64,000 nt of DNA, taken from NCBI RefSeq assembly GCF_050613185.1, contig NZ_CP192511.1:1054001-1118000 (forward strand), in the 5' to 3' direction. A program made the translations under genes and the position numbers. Shown here piece by piece: positions 1-8,134 of this stretch; positions within the stretch are counted from its first letter, which is position 1; every line of letters begins with the position of its first letter. Below the pieces are notes generated by a model. The model saw only the letters and a program-made list of their open reading frames with translations, had not been told where the DNA came from and did not search any database. The stretch is from Chelonobacter sp050613185. GTDB taxonomy: Bacteria > Pseudomonadota > Gammaproteobacteria > Enterobacterales > Pasteurellaceae.

Positions 1-1337
1 TCGACCGCAATTTGCTGTTGTTGTACCGCGACGGCGAATTTTTTCAGCAAACCGCCGACTTCATGGTGTTTGTGCTGGCTTTGCAGCAGCCAAGCCTTGA
101 GCAGCACCAGACGCGGATAGATCGCCAGCTGTTGCAACTGAACCGCACTTAGGCTCTCCTCCAGTAATTTCAGCTCGCCTTGATGATAGAGTTGCCAGCC
201 GATTTGTTGCAGCATTGCCAACAGCGTATCTTGTTGTTGCAACTGCATGGCGTGATACAGCGCTTCGGTGGAATAACCGATTTCCAGCCAAGCGTCGGCG
301 GCCTGTTGATGTAAACGCTGCAATTCGTTTTGCAGCTCCAGCTCGCGGAAATGCTCTAAAAAAGAGGCGAACAACGGGTGAAAACGCCACCATTGTTCTT
401 GTTGATCGATATTGATCGGATAGACGAACAAGCCCTGTTTCACCAACTGATCCAAGCGTTGGCGGCTGTCGGACAAACCGGTGATTTTTTCGACCAGAAA
501 TTCGTTCATCGAGCGCAGCAGCGAACAGCGCAATAAAAACAGGCGGGTGTCGGCAGCGAGATTGCGAAACACCTCGTCGTTTAGGTATTCGCTGATATGG
601 TTGCTGTTGATTTTGGTGATCGATTTTGCCGCTTCGTGCAACGAGGTATTATGCTGGCGGGCGTATAAATTGACTAACTGAAGTGCGGTCGGCCAGCCTT
701 CGACTTGATCGCAAAGCTGGTTAACCTCGTGTTGCGACAGTGATTCCTCACCTCGGTCAAGAAAAAACTGGCGGCTCTCTTCGTGGGTGAACGGCAATTG
801 GGTGATGTCCAACTCCAACAGCAGCTCCTGCACGCGCAGATTGGCGATATTCAGCGGCGGCATGGTGCGTGAAATCAGAATCAGGGTCATATTTTGCGGC
901 TGGTGCTTAATCCAAAATTTTAGCCCTTCGTGAATTTCATTGTTATCAATCAAGTGATAGTCATCAATCACCACAAAAAAGTGCGGTTTGAACTGGTTGC
1001 TTTCGACTAATAATCGGCTCAACGCCGCCAAAAAATTGGTTTGCGCCGGATTGGCGGCGGTACTGCCGCTTTCCTGATGGGTCGCCCGTGCCAACGCCGC
1101 ACGGAAATAGGCGATAAAACGTTCGCTCTCATTGTCGCTTTCGTCCAATGCATACCAACCGATATGCGGTTGGGTTTCCGCCCATTGCGATAACAGCGTG
1201 GTTTTGCCGTAACCGGCCGGCGCGTTAATCAGTACTAACGGATAGTGGCAGGCTTTTTCCAAGAGCGTCAGCAAACGGGAGCGGACAACGATATGCTGTA
1301 AACGTGACGAATGACTGAGTTTTGACGGAATAAGCAT
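1..1337 (-). CDS. malT: MalT, ATP-dependent transcriptional activator of maltose genes (C-terminal part outside window)
   Basis: The reading frame opens at ATG 1337 (protein MLIPSKLSHSSRLQ...) and is still open at base 1, so about 445 N-terminal residues are visible of a protein usually near 900. The N-terminal STAND ATPase part is clear: Walker A APAGYGKTT (about residue 42) and Walker B-like FFVVIDDYHL (about 125). An HTTALQL-type segment (GWPTALQLVN) and TPR-like helices rich in Leu and Gln (LVLLKAWLLQSQHK) follow. The family's LuxR-type DNA-binding domain would lie to the left of the window. MalT binds ATP and maltotriose and activates malPQ-type promoters; the divergent malP gene and MalT-box-like sequences between them fit this. 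The start is supported by GCAGGAAAAATC just upstream. Uptake signals lie inside the gene at 142 and 681. Confidence 0.93.
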   Translation of the reverse strand, partial: MLIPSKLSHSSRLQHIVVRSRLLTLLEKACHYPLVLINAPAGYGKTTLLSQWAETQPHIGWYALDESDNESERFIAYFRAALARATHQESGSTAANPAQTNFLAALSRLLVESNQFKPHFFVVIDDYHLIDNNEIHEGLKFWIKHQPQNMTLILISRTMPPLNIANLRVQELLLELDITQLPFTHEESRQFFLDRGEESLSQHEVNQLCDQVEGWPTALQLVNLYARQHNTSLHEAAKSITKINSNHISEYLNDEVFRNLAADTRLFLLRCSLLRSMNEFLVEKITGLSDSRQRLDQLVKQGLFVYPINIDQQEQWWRFHPLFASFLEHFRELELQNELQRLHQQAADAWLEIGYSTEALYHAMQLQQQDTLLAMLQQIGWQLYHQGELKLLEESLSAVQLQQLAIYPRLVLLKAWLLQSQHKHHEVGGLLKKFAVAVQQQQIAV

Positions 1338-1529
1338 GATTTTTCCTGCAAATATGATAAGAATAGGCTAATGATAAGAGCTATTGGCGAGGCATACAAG
1401 CGCTAACCGTTTACGCCCCGATTATCCTCCCATAAAGATTGCAACAAGGAGGAGTAAAAATCATCGGGTTATTGCATAATGGTGCCAAATCATTCGGTTA
1501 CATTTATTCAAATATCAGGAGACAATTTC
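1338..1529. promoter_or_regulatory. Divergent malT / malP promoter region with MalT-box-like sites
   Basis: The 192 bp between the two starts hold no gene. GGAGGA, a match to the MalT-box core GGA(T/G)GA, occurs on the plus strand at 1448-1453 and on the minus strand at 1425-1430 (TCCTCC). A CATAAT hexamer at 1475-1480 could be the malP -10 box. The centre of the plus-strand box is then about 36 bp before the expected transcription start, the spacing known for MalT-dependent promoters. AGGAGA at 1516-1521 is the malP ribosome-binding site. Sites were assigned by eye. Confidence 0.5.
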
Positions 1530-3932
1530 ATGTCAGCGACACAAACCCTTCCGTTCGACAGTCAGCAATTTGACTTGGCGATTAAAAAACAATGCCGTTA
1601 TTTAAACGTCGAAAATCCGCAGCAACTCAGCCTGCAACAGTGGTACCAAGCGGTGTCGCAGGCGGTGCTGGATTTATCCTATGCCGACAGCAAGCCGCTG
1701 GTGTCGGATCTGCGCCATGTTAATTACCTGTCGATGGAATTTTTAATCGGGCGGCTGAGCGGCAATAATCTGCTGAATTTGGGTTGGTATGAGCAAGTGC
1801 GGTCATACCTGAAACAATACCAAATCGAGTTGAGCGATCTGTTGGAAGAGGAACGCGATCCGGCATTGGGCAACGGCGGTTTGGGGCGGTTGGCGGCGTG
1901 TTATCTGGATTCGATGGCGGCGATTGGGCAACCGGCGACCGGCTACGGCTTGCATTACCAATACGGCTTATTTAAACAGTCATTCAACGACGGCAAACAA
2001 GCGGAAGAGGGCGACGATTGGGCGCGCAATCACTATCCGTGGCAGACTTACAACAGCGGCAAAAGCTGTATGATTGGTTTCGGCGGCAAAAGTGAACGCT
2101 TGCAGGGCGATCAATACCAATGGACACCGGCGCTGTTGATTCAGGGCAAAGCCTATGATTTGCCGGTGTTCGGTTATAACAACGGCGTGGTGCAACCGCT
2201 GCGCTTGTGGCAGGCAGACAATGAACAGCAGTTCGATCTTGCCGATTTCAACGACGGCAAATTCCTGAAGGCGGAAAAACAGGTGGTGGCTGCCGCCGCC
2301 TTGACCAAAGTGTTGTATCCGAACGATAACCATCAAAACGGGCAAAAATTACGTTTAATGCAGCAATATTTCCATTGCGCCTGTTCGGTGGCGGACATTT
2401 TGGATCGCCATTTCAGCGCCGGTTACAGCCTGCAACAACTGCCGGAAAAGCAGATTATCCAACTGAACGACACCCACCCGACCCTTGCTATTCCGGAATT
2501 AATGCGGCTGTTATTAGATAAATACCAGCTTTCGTGGGACGAGGCGTGGGCGATTTGCAACCGCACTTTTGCCTATACCAACCACACATTGTTGCCGGAA
2601 GCATTGGAACAGTGGGATCAGCGCCTGTTTAAACGCCTGCTGCCACGCCATTTCCAAATTGTGGATAAAATCAACGCAATTTTTCAACAACAAGTGATGG
2701 CGCAATTCGGCGAAAATGCCGAAATTTGGCAGAAAGTGGCGATTTTGTATGATTATCGCGTCAGAATGGCGAATTTGTGCGTGGTCGCCTGTTTTGCGGT
2801 CAACGGCGTGGCGCAAATCCATTCCGATTTAATCGTCAGTGATCTGTTCCCTGAATACCATCAACTGTTCCCGAACAAATTCCGCAACGTCACCAACGGT
2901 ATCACCCCGCGTCGCTGGATTCGTTTAGCCAACCCGAACTTGGCGAATTTGTTAGACCGCACTTTGGACGGCGACTGGACACGGGATCTGTCTTTGATTA
3001 GCGGGGTGGAAAAACAGGTCAACGACAGCGGTTTCCGTGAGGAGTACCGACGAATCAAACAGGGCAACAAGCAGGTTTTGGCGGAGGAGATCGAACGCAG
3101 CTTAGGCTTGCGGGTCAATTGCGAGGCGATTTTTGATATTCAAATCAAACGTTTCCATGAATATAAACGCCAGCACCTGAATTTGTTAAACATCATTCAC
3201 AGCTATCAGCTGTTGAAAGATAACCCGAATATGGACTACACCCCGCGGCTGTTCGTGTTCGCAGGCAAAGCGGCGCCGGGCTACTATTTGGCGAAAAATA
3301 TTATCCACGCCATCAACAACGTGGCGCAGCTGATCAACAACGACAAAAGCGTGAAAGACAAGCTGCAAGTGGCGTTTTTGCCGGATTACCGTGTCAGTCT
3401 GGCGGAAAAAATCATTCCGGCGGCGGACGTGTCCGAGCAGATTTCGATGGCGGGCAAAGAGGCTTCCGGCACGGGCAATATGAAATTGTCACTCAACGGT
3501 GCGCTCACCCTCGGCACGCTCGACGGCGCCAATGTGGAGATTGCCGAAATGGTCGGCGAAGAGAATATCTTTATTTTCGGGCATACGGTCGAGAGCGTGC
3601 GTGCGCTGTTGCAAGCCGGTTACCACCCGAAAGCGGTGTATAAAACCAATCCGGCGCTGAAAAGAGCGGTCGATTTTCTGACCAAGAAAAACGTATGCGG
3701 CGGCGACAAGCAGCAGTTCCGTTTAATGCTCGAAAGCCTGCTCGAACGTGATCCGTTCTTGGTGTTTGCCGATTTTGACAGCTATGTTTCGGCGCAGCAG
3801 GAAGTCGGTTTGCGTTATCTCGATCAAGAGGCTTGGCTGACCAGTGCGATTTTGAACACCGCACGGTTGGGGGCGTTCAGTTCGGATCGCTCGATTAGGG
3901 ATTATCAGCAACGGATTTGGTTAAAGAAATAG
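1530..3932 (+). CDS. malP: Maltodextrin phosphorylase
   Basis: A glycogen/maltodextrin phosphorylase of 800 residues (GT35 family, E. coli MalP is 797). It phosphorolyses alpha-1,4-glucans to glucose 1-phosphate in the cytoplasm with pyridoxal phosphate. Seen: HVNYLSMEFLIGRLSGNN near the N-terminus, NGGLGRLAACYLDSMA, IIQLNDTHPTLAIPEL, NVTNGITPRRW, FAGKAAPGYYLAKNII, and the PLP-lysine segment KEASGTGNMKLSLNGA. The start at 1530 is chosen over the upstream in-frame GTG/ATG codons because AGGAGACAATTTC precedes it and the product MSATQTLPFDSQQF aligns with the family start. The gene is first in a malPQ operon; the stop is 10 bp from malQ. Probably MalT-activated through the sites upstream. Confidence 0.97.
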   Translation: MSATQTLPFDSQQFDLAIKKQCRYLNVENPQQLSLQQWYQAVSQAVLDLSYADSKPLVSDLRHVNYLSMEFLIGRLSGNNLLNLGWYEQVRSYLKQYQIELSDLLEEERDPALGNGGLGRLAACYLDSMAAIGQPATGYGLHYQYGLFKQSFNDGKQAEEGDDWARNHYPWQTYNSGKSCMIGFGGKSERLQGDQYQWTPALLIQGKAYDLPVFGYNNGVVQPLRLWQADNEQQFDLADFNDGKFLKAEKQVVAAAALTKVLYPNDNHQNGQKLRLMQQYFHCACSVADILDRHFSAGYSLQQLPEKQIIQLNDTHPTLAIPELMRLLLDKYQLSWDEAWAICNRTFAYTNHTLLPEALEQWDQRLFKRLLPRHFQIVDKINAIFQQQVMAQFGENAEIWQKVAILYDYRVRMANLCVVACFAVNGVAQIHSDLIVSDLFPEYHQLFPNKFRNVTNGITPRRWIRLANPNLANLLDRTLDGDWTRDLSLISGVEKQVNDSGFREEYRRIKQGNKQVLAEEIERSLGLRVNCEAIFDIQIKRFHEYKRQHLNLLNIIHSYQLLKDNPNMDYTPRLFVFAGKAAPGYYLAKNIIHAINNVAQLINNDKSVKDKLQVAFLPDYRVSLAEKIIPAADVSEQISMAGKEASGTGNMKLSLNGALTLGTLDGANVEIAEMVGEENIFIFGHTVESVRALLQAGYHPKAVYKTNPALKRAVDFLTKKNVCGGDKQQFRLMLESLLERDPFLVFADFDSYVSAQQEVGLRYLDQEAWLTSAILNTARLGAFSSDRSIRDYQQRIWLKK

Positions 3933-3942
3933 GAAGTGCGGT
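3931..3942 (+). promoter_or_regulatory. DNA uptake signal doubling as malQ Shine-Dalgarno region
   Basis: The gap between malP and malQ is AGGAAGTGCGGT directly followed by the malQ ATG. AAGTGCGGT (3934-3942) is a complete uptake signal core, and AGGAAG (3931-3936), overlapping the malP stop codon, is the only Shine-Dalgarno-like sequence available to malQ. One short stretch therefore serves uptake and translation. Confidence 0.6.
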
Positions 3943-6039
3943 ATGACGGATAAAGTAGAACAGGCATTTGCCAACGCCGGTATTCAGCGTTATTTTTTCA
4001 ATGAACACGGCTTGCGCAGTTATGCGTCAAGTGCGGTAAAAAGCCAGATTTTGGCTGCGTTTGACGGCAAAATTCCGCAAAATATGCCGAAAAACCTGTT
4101 GCCGCCGGTGAAGGTGTTTTACCATAACAGCCCGGCTTATTTGCGGCTGAATGTGCATAACGGGCAGCGTTATCACGGCGAATGGCAATTGCAGTTAGAA
4201 AACGGCGAATGCGTACAAGGCAAAATCAAACGGAATGCCCTGAATTTGCCGCGCGATTTGCCGCTCGGTTATCATCGATTAAGCTTAAAGTGCGGTCGGC
4301 ACGCCGCTGCGGCGACGATTATCGTTGCGCCGCGCCAATGCTACCAACCGCCTGAAATCCAAGCCAAGCAAAAGTTGTGGGGCAGTTGCGTGCAGCTTTA
4401 CACCCTGAAATCGGAAAGCAATTGGGGCGTCGGCGACTTCGGCGATTTACGGCAATTTTTAGCCGAATTCCGGCAAAACGGCGGCGATTTTATCGGCTTG
4501 AACCCGATTCACGCCCTGTTCCCGGCAAATCCCGAGGGGGCAAGCCCGTACAGCCCGTCGTCACGCAACTGGTTGAATATTATTTATATCGATGTGGCGA
4601 ACCTGCCGGAGTTTCAGCAAAGTGCGGCGGCGCAACGCTGGTTTCAATCGGAAGCCGTACAACAGCAATTGACGCAGTTACGCAAGGCGGATTGGATTGA
4701 TTACAGCGCCGTAATGGCGTTGAAATTGCACGGCTTGCAGCTTGCGTTTGCCCAGTTTGAACAACACACCCCTGAACAACACACCATAAGCGAGCGGCAA
4801 CAACAGTTCCAAGCCTTTGTGCAACAAGGCGGTGAAAGTTTGCAAGTGCAAGCCACCTTTGACGCGTTGCACGCCGATTTGAGCGCCCGTTTTGCCGAGC
4901 AGTGGGGGTGGGATTGTTGGGCGGCGGAATATCAGGATTATCACGCCGCTGCGGTCGCCGATTTCCAACGCGAACATGAAGACGAAGTGCGGTTTTACGC
5001 GTGGTTGCAATGGTGTGCCGCCGAACAGCTTGAGGCATGCTATCAATTCTGCCGCCAACAAAACATGCCGATCGGTTTGTATCGTGATTTGGCGGTGGGC
5101 GTGACTCCGAACGGCGCGGAAACGTGGCTGGATAAATCGTTGTTCTGTTTAACGGTCTCGATCGGCGCACCGCCGGACATTTTAGGGCCGCAAGGGCAAA
5201 ATTGGGGCTTGGCGCCGATGAATCCGCATGTGTTGCAACAGCAGGCGTACCGCCCGTTTATCGAGATGATCCGCGCCAATATGCAAAGCTGCGGTGCGCT
5301 ACGCATTGATCACATCATGTGCCTGTTGCGGCTGTGGTGGGTGAAGCGTGGCGACAGCGCCAAAAACGGCGCTTATGTGGCGTATCCGGTGGACGACTTG
5401 ATTGCGATTTTGGCGTTGGAAAGCCAACGACAACAATGCATGATTATCGGTGAAGATTTGGGGACAGTGCCGAAAGCGATTATCAGCAAGCTGAAAAACG
5501 CCGCTATTTTTTCCTATAAAATTTTCTATTTTGAATTTGATCAAAAAGGGCAGAGCCGTGCGTTGGCGGAGTATCCGTATCAGGCGATGACCACCTTGAG
5601 CACCCACGATCTGCCGACCGTCAACGGTTACTGGCGCGGTCACGATTTTGAGTTGGGGCAGCAGTATGACGTCTATCCCGATCCGAAAATCTTGGCAATT
5701 TTACAACGGGATCGAGTCAATGCCAAAGCCAAGATTTTACAGCGTCTGCGTGAAGCCGAGATTGCCATTCCCGAGGGGGTGGACGAGAGTTTGCACTCCG
5801 CCTGCCCGTTGGCGTTCAACCACGAGTTGCAACGCTATGTGGCGGCGGTCAACAGCGCCCTGTTCGGCTTGCAGCCGGAAGACTGGCTCGGCATGACCGA
5901 ACCGGTCAATATCCCCGGCACCAGCACCCAATACCCGAACTGGCGCAGACGCTTGAACCGCACTTTAGATCAAATTTTTGCGGATCCGCAAGTGCGGCAG
6001 TTGTTGCGGGATGTGGCGGAGATACGGAAGGAGCGCTAA
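3943..6039 (+). CDS. malQ: 4-alpha-glucanotransferase (amylomaltase)
   Basis: A 698-residue GH77 amylomaltase (E. coli MalQ is 694). It transfers maltodextrin segments between chains and releases glucose in the cytoplasm, making substrates for MalP. Seen: the N-terminal bacterial MalQ extension (about 1-140), KLWGSCVQLYTLKSESNWGVGD at the domain start (given here only as landmark K-W-G...W-G-V-G-D), the nucleophile segment LRIDHIM, the acid/base segment IIGEDLGTVP, and STHDLPTVNGYW with the third catalytic Asp. The C-terminus includes NIPGTSTQYPNWRRRL, typical of the family. It lies 10 bp after malP and is followed by a hairpin terminator. Confidence 0.97.
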   Translation: MTDKVEQAFANAGIQRYFFNEHGLRSYASSAVKSQILAAFDGKIPQNMPKNLLPPVKVFYHNSPAYLRLNVHNGQRYHGEWQLQLENGECVQGKIKRNALNLPRDLPLGYHRLSLKCGRHAAAATIIVAPRQCYQPPEIQAKQKLWGSCVQLYTLKSESNWGVGDFGDLRQFLAEFRQNGGDFIGLNPIHALFPANPEGASPYSPSSRNWLNIIYIDVANLPEFQQSAAAQRWFQSEAVQQQLTQLRKADWIDYSAVMALKLHGLQLAFAQFEQHTPEQHTISERQQQFQAFVQQGGESLQVQATFDALHADLSARFAEQWGWDCWAAEYQDYHAAAVADFQREHEDEVRFYAWLQWCAAEQLEACYQFCRQQNMPIGLYRDLAVGVTPNGAETWLDKSLFCLTVSIGAPPDILGPQGQNWGLAPMNPHVLQQQAYRPFIEMIRANMQSCGALRIDHIMCLLRLWWVKRGDSAKNGAYVAYPVDDLIAILALESQRQQCMIIGEDLGTVPKAIISKLKNAAIFSYKIFYFEFDQKGQSRALAEYPYQAMTTLSTHDLPTVNGYWRGHDFELGQQYDVYPDPKILAILQRDRVNAKAKILQRLREAEIAIPEGVDESLHSACPLAFNHELQRYVAAVNSALFGLQPEDWLGMTEPVNIPGTSTQYPNWRRRLNRTLDQIFADPQVRQLLRDVAEIRKER

Positions 6040-6052
6040 CAAAATAAGCTAT

Positions 6053-6080
6053 TCCCCGATGAATAAATTTACATCGGGGA
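6053..6080. terminator. Hairpin between convergent malQ and the DeoR-type regulator
   Basis: TCCCCGATG (6053-6061) pairs perfectly with CATCGGGGA (6072-6080) around a 10-nt AT-rich loop. On the minus strand the hairpin is followed by a T-rich run (TTATTTTGTT), so it suits termination of the regulator transcript and, more weakly, malQ. Confidence 0.75.
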
Positions 6081-6100
6081 TTGGGGTAAAATAAACCAAT

Positions 6101-6856
6101 TTAGACCATCACTAAATTGAAGTTTCGCTGTTGCATTTCTTGCTGTTGTACCGCACTTAGCGCGCTGTCGGTAACGATATCGGTGAGTTCGTTTAAATGT
6201 GTCGCACAAAAGAAAGAATATTTTCCGTATTTACTGCTGTCGGCGACCAGCACTTTGCGCTTTGCGTTCTGTACCAAGCATTTTTTCAAAAACGCTTTTT
6301 CCTCGGTGGGGGCGGTAATGCCTTTTTCCATGCTCCAGGAATTACAGCTGACAAAAGCGAGATCCGGATAAATTTTTTGTAAGCTTTCTTGACCATAGTT
6401 GCCGATACAGGATTGGCTGCTGTTATCCACTCTGCCGCCGGTGACGATAATTTCGATTTGCTTGTATTCCGATAACAGCAGGGCAATGTGTAAGTCGGTG
6501 GTGACCACCCGCAACGGCATATGGGCGATTTTCTTGGCGATACACAGGGTTGTGGTGCCGGCATCCAGCACGATAGAGTCGCCGGGAGAAATCAGCGACA
6601 TAGCATATTCGGCAATTCTTTCTTTTTCCAAAATTTGTTTGGCGAGTTTTTCGTTAGTTGTTGGTTGGAAAGGAATGAATTGATTCAGGCTCACGCCACC
6701 GTGAGTACGGAGAATAGTCCCTTCTTCACTGAGTTTAATCAGATCGCGACGAATCGTCGCCGGGGAAGAATCTGTGACTTTGACCAATTGCTCGACAGTC
6801 GCAATATTATGATTTTTAAGAAATAATATTATTTTTTCCGCTCTTTCTTTTGGCAT
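6101..6856 (-). CDS. DeoR/GlpR-family transcriptional regulator
   Basis: A 251-residue protein with the DeoR-family N-terminal winged helix-turn-helix (residues about 1-57: IATVEQLVKVTDSSPATIRR, then LSEEGTILRTHGG) and the C-terminal DeoR sensor domain with the usual SPGDSIVLDAGTTT and VADSSKYGK segments, which bind a phosphorylated sugar or related metabolite. It is the last gene of the minus-strand accessory locus and has its own upstream gap with inverted repeats, so it probably represses that locus and itself. AGGAATGTATT precedes the ATG. Family members usually repress sugar or sugar-acid genes. The effector is not readable from sequence. Confidence 0.93.
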   Translation of the reverse strand: MPKERAEKIILFLKNHNIATVEQLVKVTDSSPATIRRDLIKLSEEGTILRTHGGVSLNQFIPFQPTTNEKLAKQILEKERIAEYAMSLISPGDSIVLDAGTTTLCIAKKIAHMPLRVVTTDLHIALLLSEYKQIEIIVTGGRVDNSSQSCIGNYGQESLQKIYPDLAFVSCNSWSMEKGITAPTEEKAFLKKCLVQNAKRKVLVADSSKYGKYSFFCATHLNELTDIVTDSALSAVQQQEMQQRNFNLVMV

Positions 6857-6868
6857 AATACATTCCTG

Positions 6869-6950
6869 AATGTTGATTTATAAGGTAAAGATTTATTGTT
6901 ATAACATTCTAACACCAATGTGTTAGATACAAGATAAAATAATCAACATT
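6869..6950 (-). promoter_or_regulatory. Inverted repeats upstream of the DeoR-type gene (candidate operator)
   Basis: CTAACAC (6909-6915) and GTGTTAG (6920-6926) form a compact palindrome with a 4-nt spacer. A second, wider pair, AATGTTGATT (6869-6878) and AATCAACATT (6941-6950), brackets it. The outer right arm lies in AAATAATCAACAT, which resembles AAATAATCA sequences in the two other promoter gaps of this locus (12409 and 21095). The compact palindrome is not followed by a T-run, so an operator is more likely than a terminator. Confidence 0.45.
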
Positions 6951-7637
6951 TTATAATGATGCTCCGCCACAGATCATTAACTCTTGCCCGGTAATTGCCG
7001 CCGCGGACGGTGAAAGAAGATAGTCGACATAATCCGCAACTTCAGAAGGCATAATATAACGACCTATCGGGGGAAGTTTTGGTGCGGAACTTTGGCGATT
7101 CGGCTGCTTTAACATTGGGGTATCCGTCGCTCCCGGAGCAATAACATTAACCGTGATACCTTTTGGCGCGAGTTCGGCGGCCCAGCTTCTCGCCATTGCC
7201 ACTAACGCCGCTTTGGTTGCGGTATATTGTGAGCGGCCCGCCATCCCCTTCGATGTCCGACTGCCAATCAGTACAATTCTGCCGCCTCGGGGTAATTTAG
7301 GAAGCAAGGTATTCGCCAATATTTCAGCAACATGGACATGCAGCTGCCATAATTGTCGGCTACGTTCTTCATCCAGTTGACCCAGACCAGCGGCTGTCAT
7401 GCTGCCGGCGGCATGGATGACGGCATCTACATGTGCAATACCCTGTAAATAGCGTTTTAATGCCGCCGTGTCGTTTAAGTCGATACTCTGAAACAGAAAT
7501 TCGGCAGGGTAATTTTCACTTGGCGGACGCCGGCTTAACCCGGTGACTCGCCAACCGTTTTGTAGCAGAGACGCCAGAATCGCTTTACCGATTCCGGAGC
7601 TGACGCCGGTAACAACCGCATGTTTTTTAGTATGCAT
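6951..7637 (-). CDS. Short-chain dehydrogenase/reductase (SDR)
   Basis: A 228-residue classical SDR. The NAD(P)-binding motif TGVSSGIG is at about residues 10-17. HAAGSMT replaces the usual NNAG. The catalytic Ser lies in LIGSRTSKG, and YTATK holds the catalytic Tyr and Lys (about 138-142). The C-terminal GQELMICGGASL is typical. It oxidises or reduces a sugar, polyol or keto-acid with NAD(P). It is the last gene of the TAXI-TRAP unit, 4 bp after the YhcH-type gene, so its substrate is probably an intermediate of the imported compound. The specific reaction cannot be read from the sequence. Confidence 0.9.
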   Translation of the reverse strand: MHTKKHAVVTGVSSGIGKAILASLLQNGWRVTGLSRRPPSENYPAEFLFQSIDLNDTAALKRYLQGIAHVDAVIHAAGSMTAAGLGQLDEERSRQLWQLHVHVAEILANTLLPKLPRGGRIVLIGSRTSKGMAGRSQYTATKAALVAMARSWAAELAPKGITVNVIAPGATDTPMLKQPNRQSSAPKLPPIGRYIMPSEVADYVDYLLSPSAAAITGQELMICGGASL

Positions 7638-7641
7638 TGCG

Positions 7642-8109
7642 CTACCCCAGCATTTTTGCAGGAATTTTAAATACGGCTTTCCTGACCTTGCCCGGTTGGT
7701 TCACCATACAGAGCGCCTGATGGGCTTCACCCGGCAAAAATACCGCAAAATCTCCGGCCGTCAAATGGATCGCTTGTGTTAGTTTTGGCTGCGTAAGAAT
7801 AAAGAAATCGGGCTTTTTTTCCTCTTTTTCTTCGGCTAAGCAGTCGAGCAGGGAATAGTGAATAATTTCCTCGCCTTGCAACACAATTTGTATATCGGCA
7901 TAGCGTTGATGTAATTCGGTATGCCGTGATTCTCTTGGGCTGGTTTCAGAGACATTGATAGTATAAAACCATTCTGCACCATCAGGTTGGTATCTGCCGT
8001 CGGGTTTGGCGGATAATGCATTTAAAGATAGCCCGGGATTCGCCAATAACGTGGTTAAAATGCCGGGTAGCCCGGCACTGTGTAATGAATTCAGGTTGCC
8101 ACCGATCAT
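7642..8109 (-). CDS. YhcH/YjgK/YiaL (DUF386) family protein, possible sugar-acid anomerase
   Basis: A 155-residue cupin-fold protein of the YhcH/YjgK/YiaL family. The metal-binding pattern is visible: ESRHTELHQRYADIQIVLQG (about 62-81) and FLPGEAHQAL near residue 130. The E. coli member YhcH (NanQ) opens or anomerises N-acetylneuraminate, and YiaL lies in a 2,3-diketo-L-gulonate operon, so the family works on acidic sugars. Its neighbours, a BNR-propeller protein upstream and an SDR downstream, and the DapA-family aldolase in the adjacent unit, resemble part of a sialic acid set. nanE and nanK are absent from this locus, so sialic acid itself is unlikely. Confidence 0.88.
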   Translation of the reverse strand: MIGGNLNSLHSAGLPGILTTLLANPGLSLNALSAKPDGRYQPDGAEWFYTINVSETSPRESRHTELHQRYADIQIVLQGEEIIHYSLLDCLAEEKEEKKPDFFILTQPKLTQAIHLTAGDFAVFLPGEAHQALCMVNQPGKVRKAVFKIPAKMLG

Positions 8110-8134
8110 AATAGATTCTCCTGATAAATACGCG

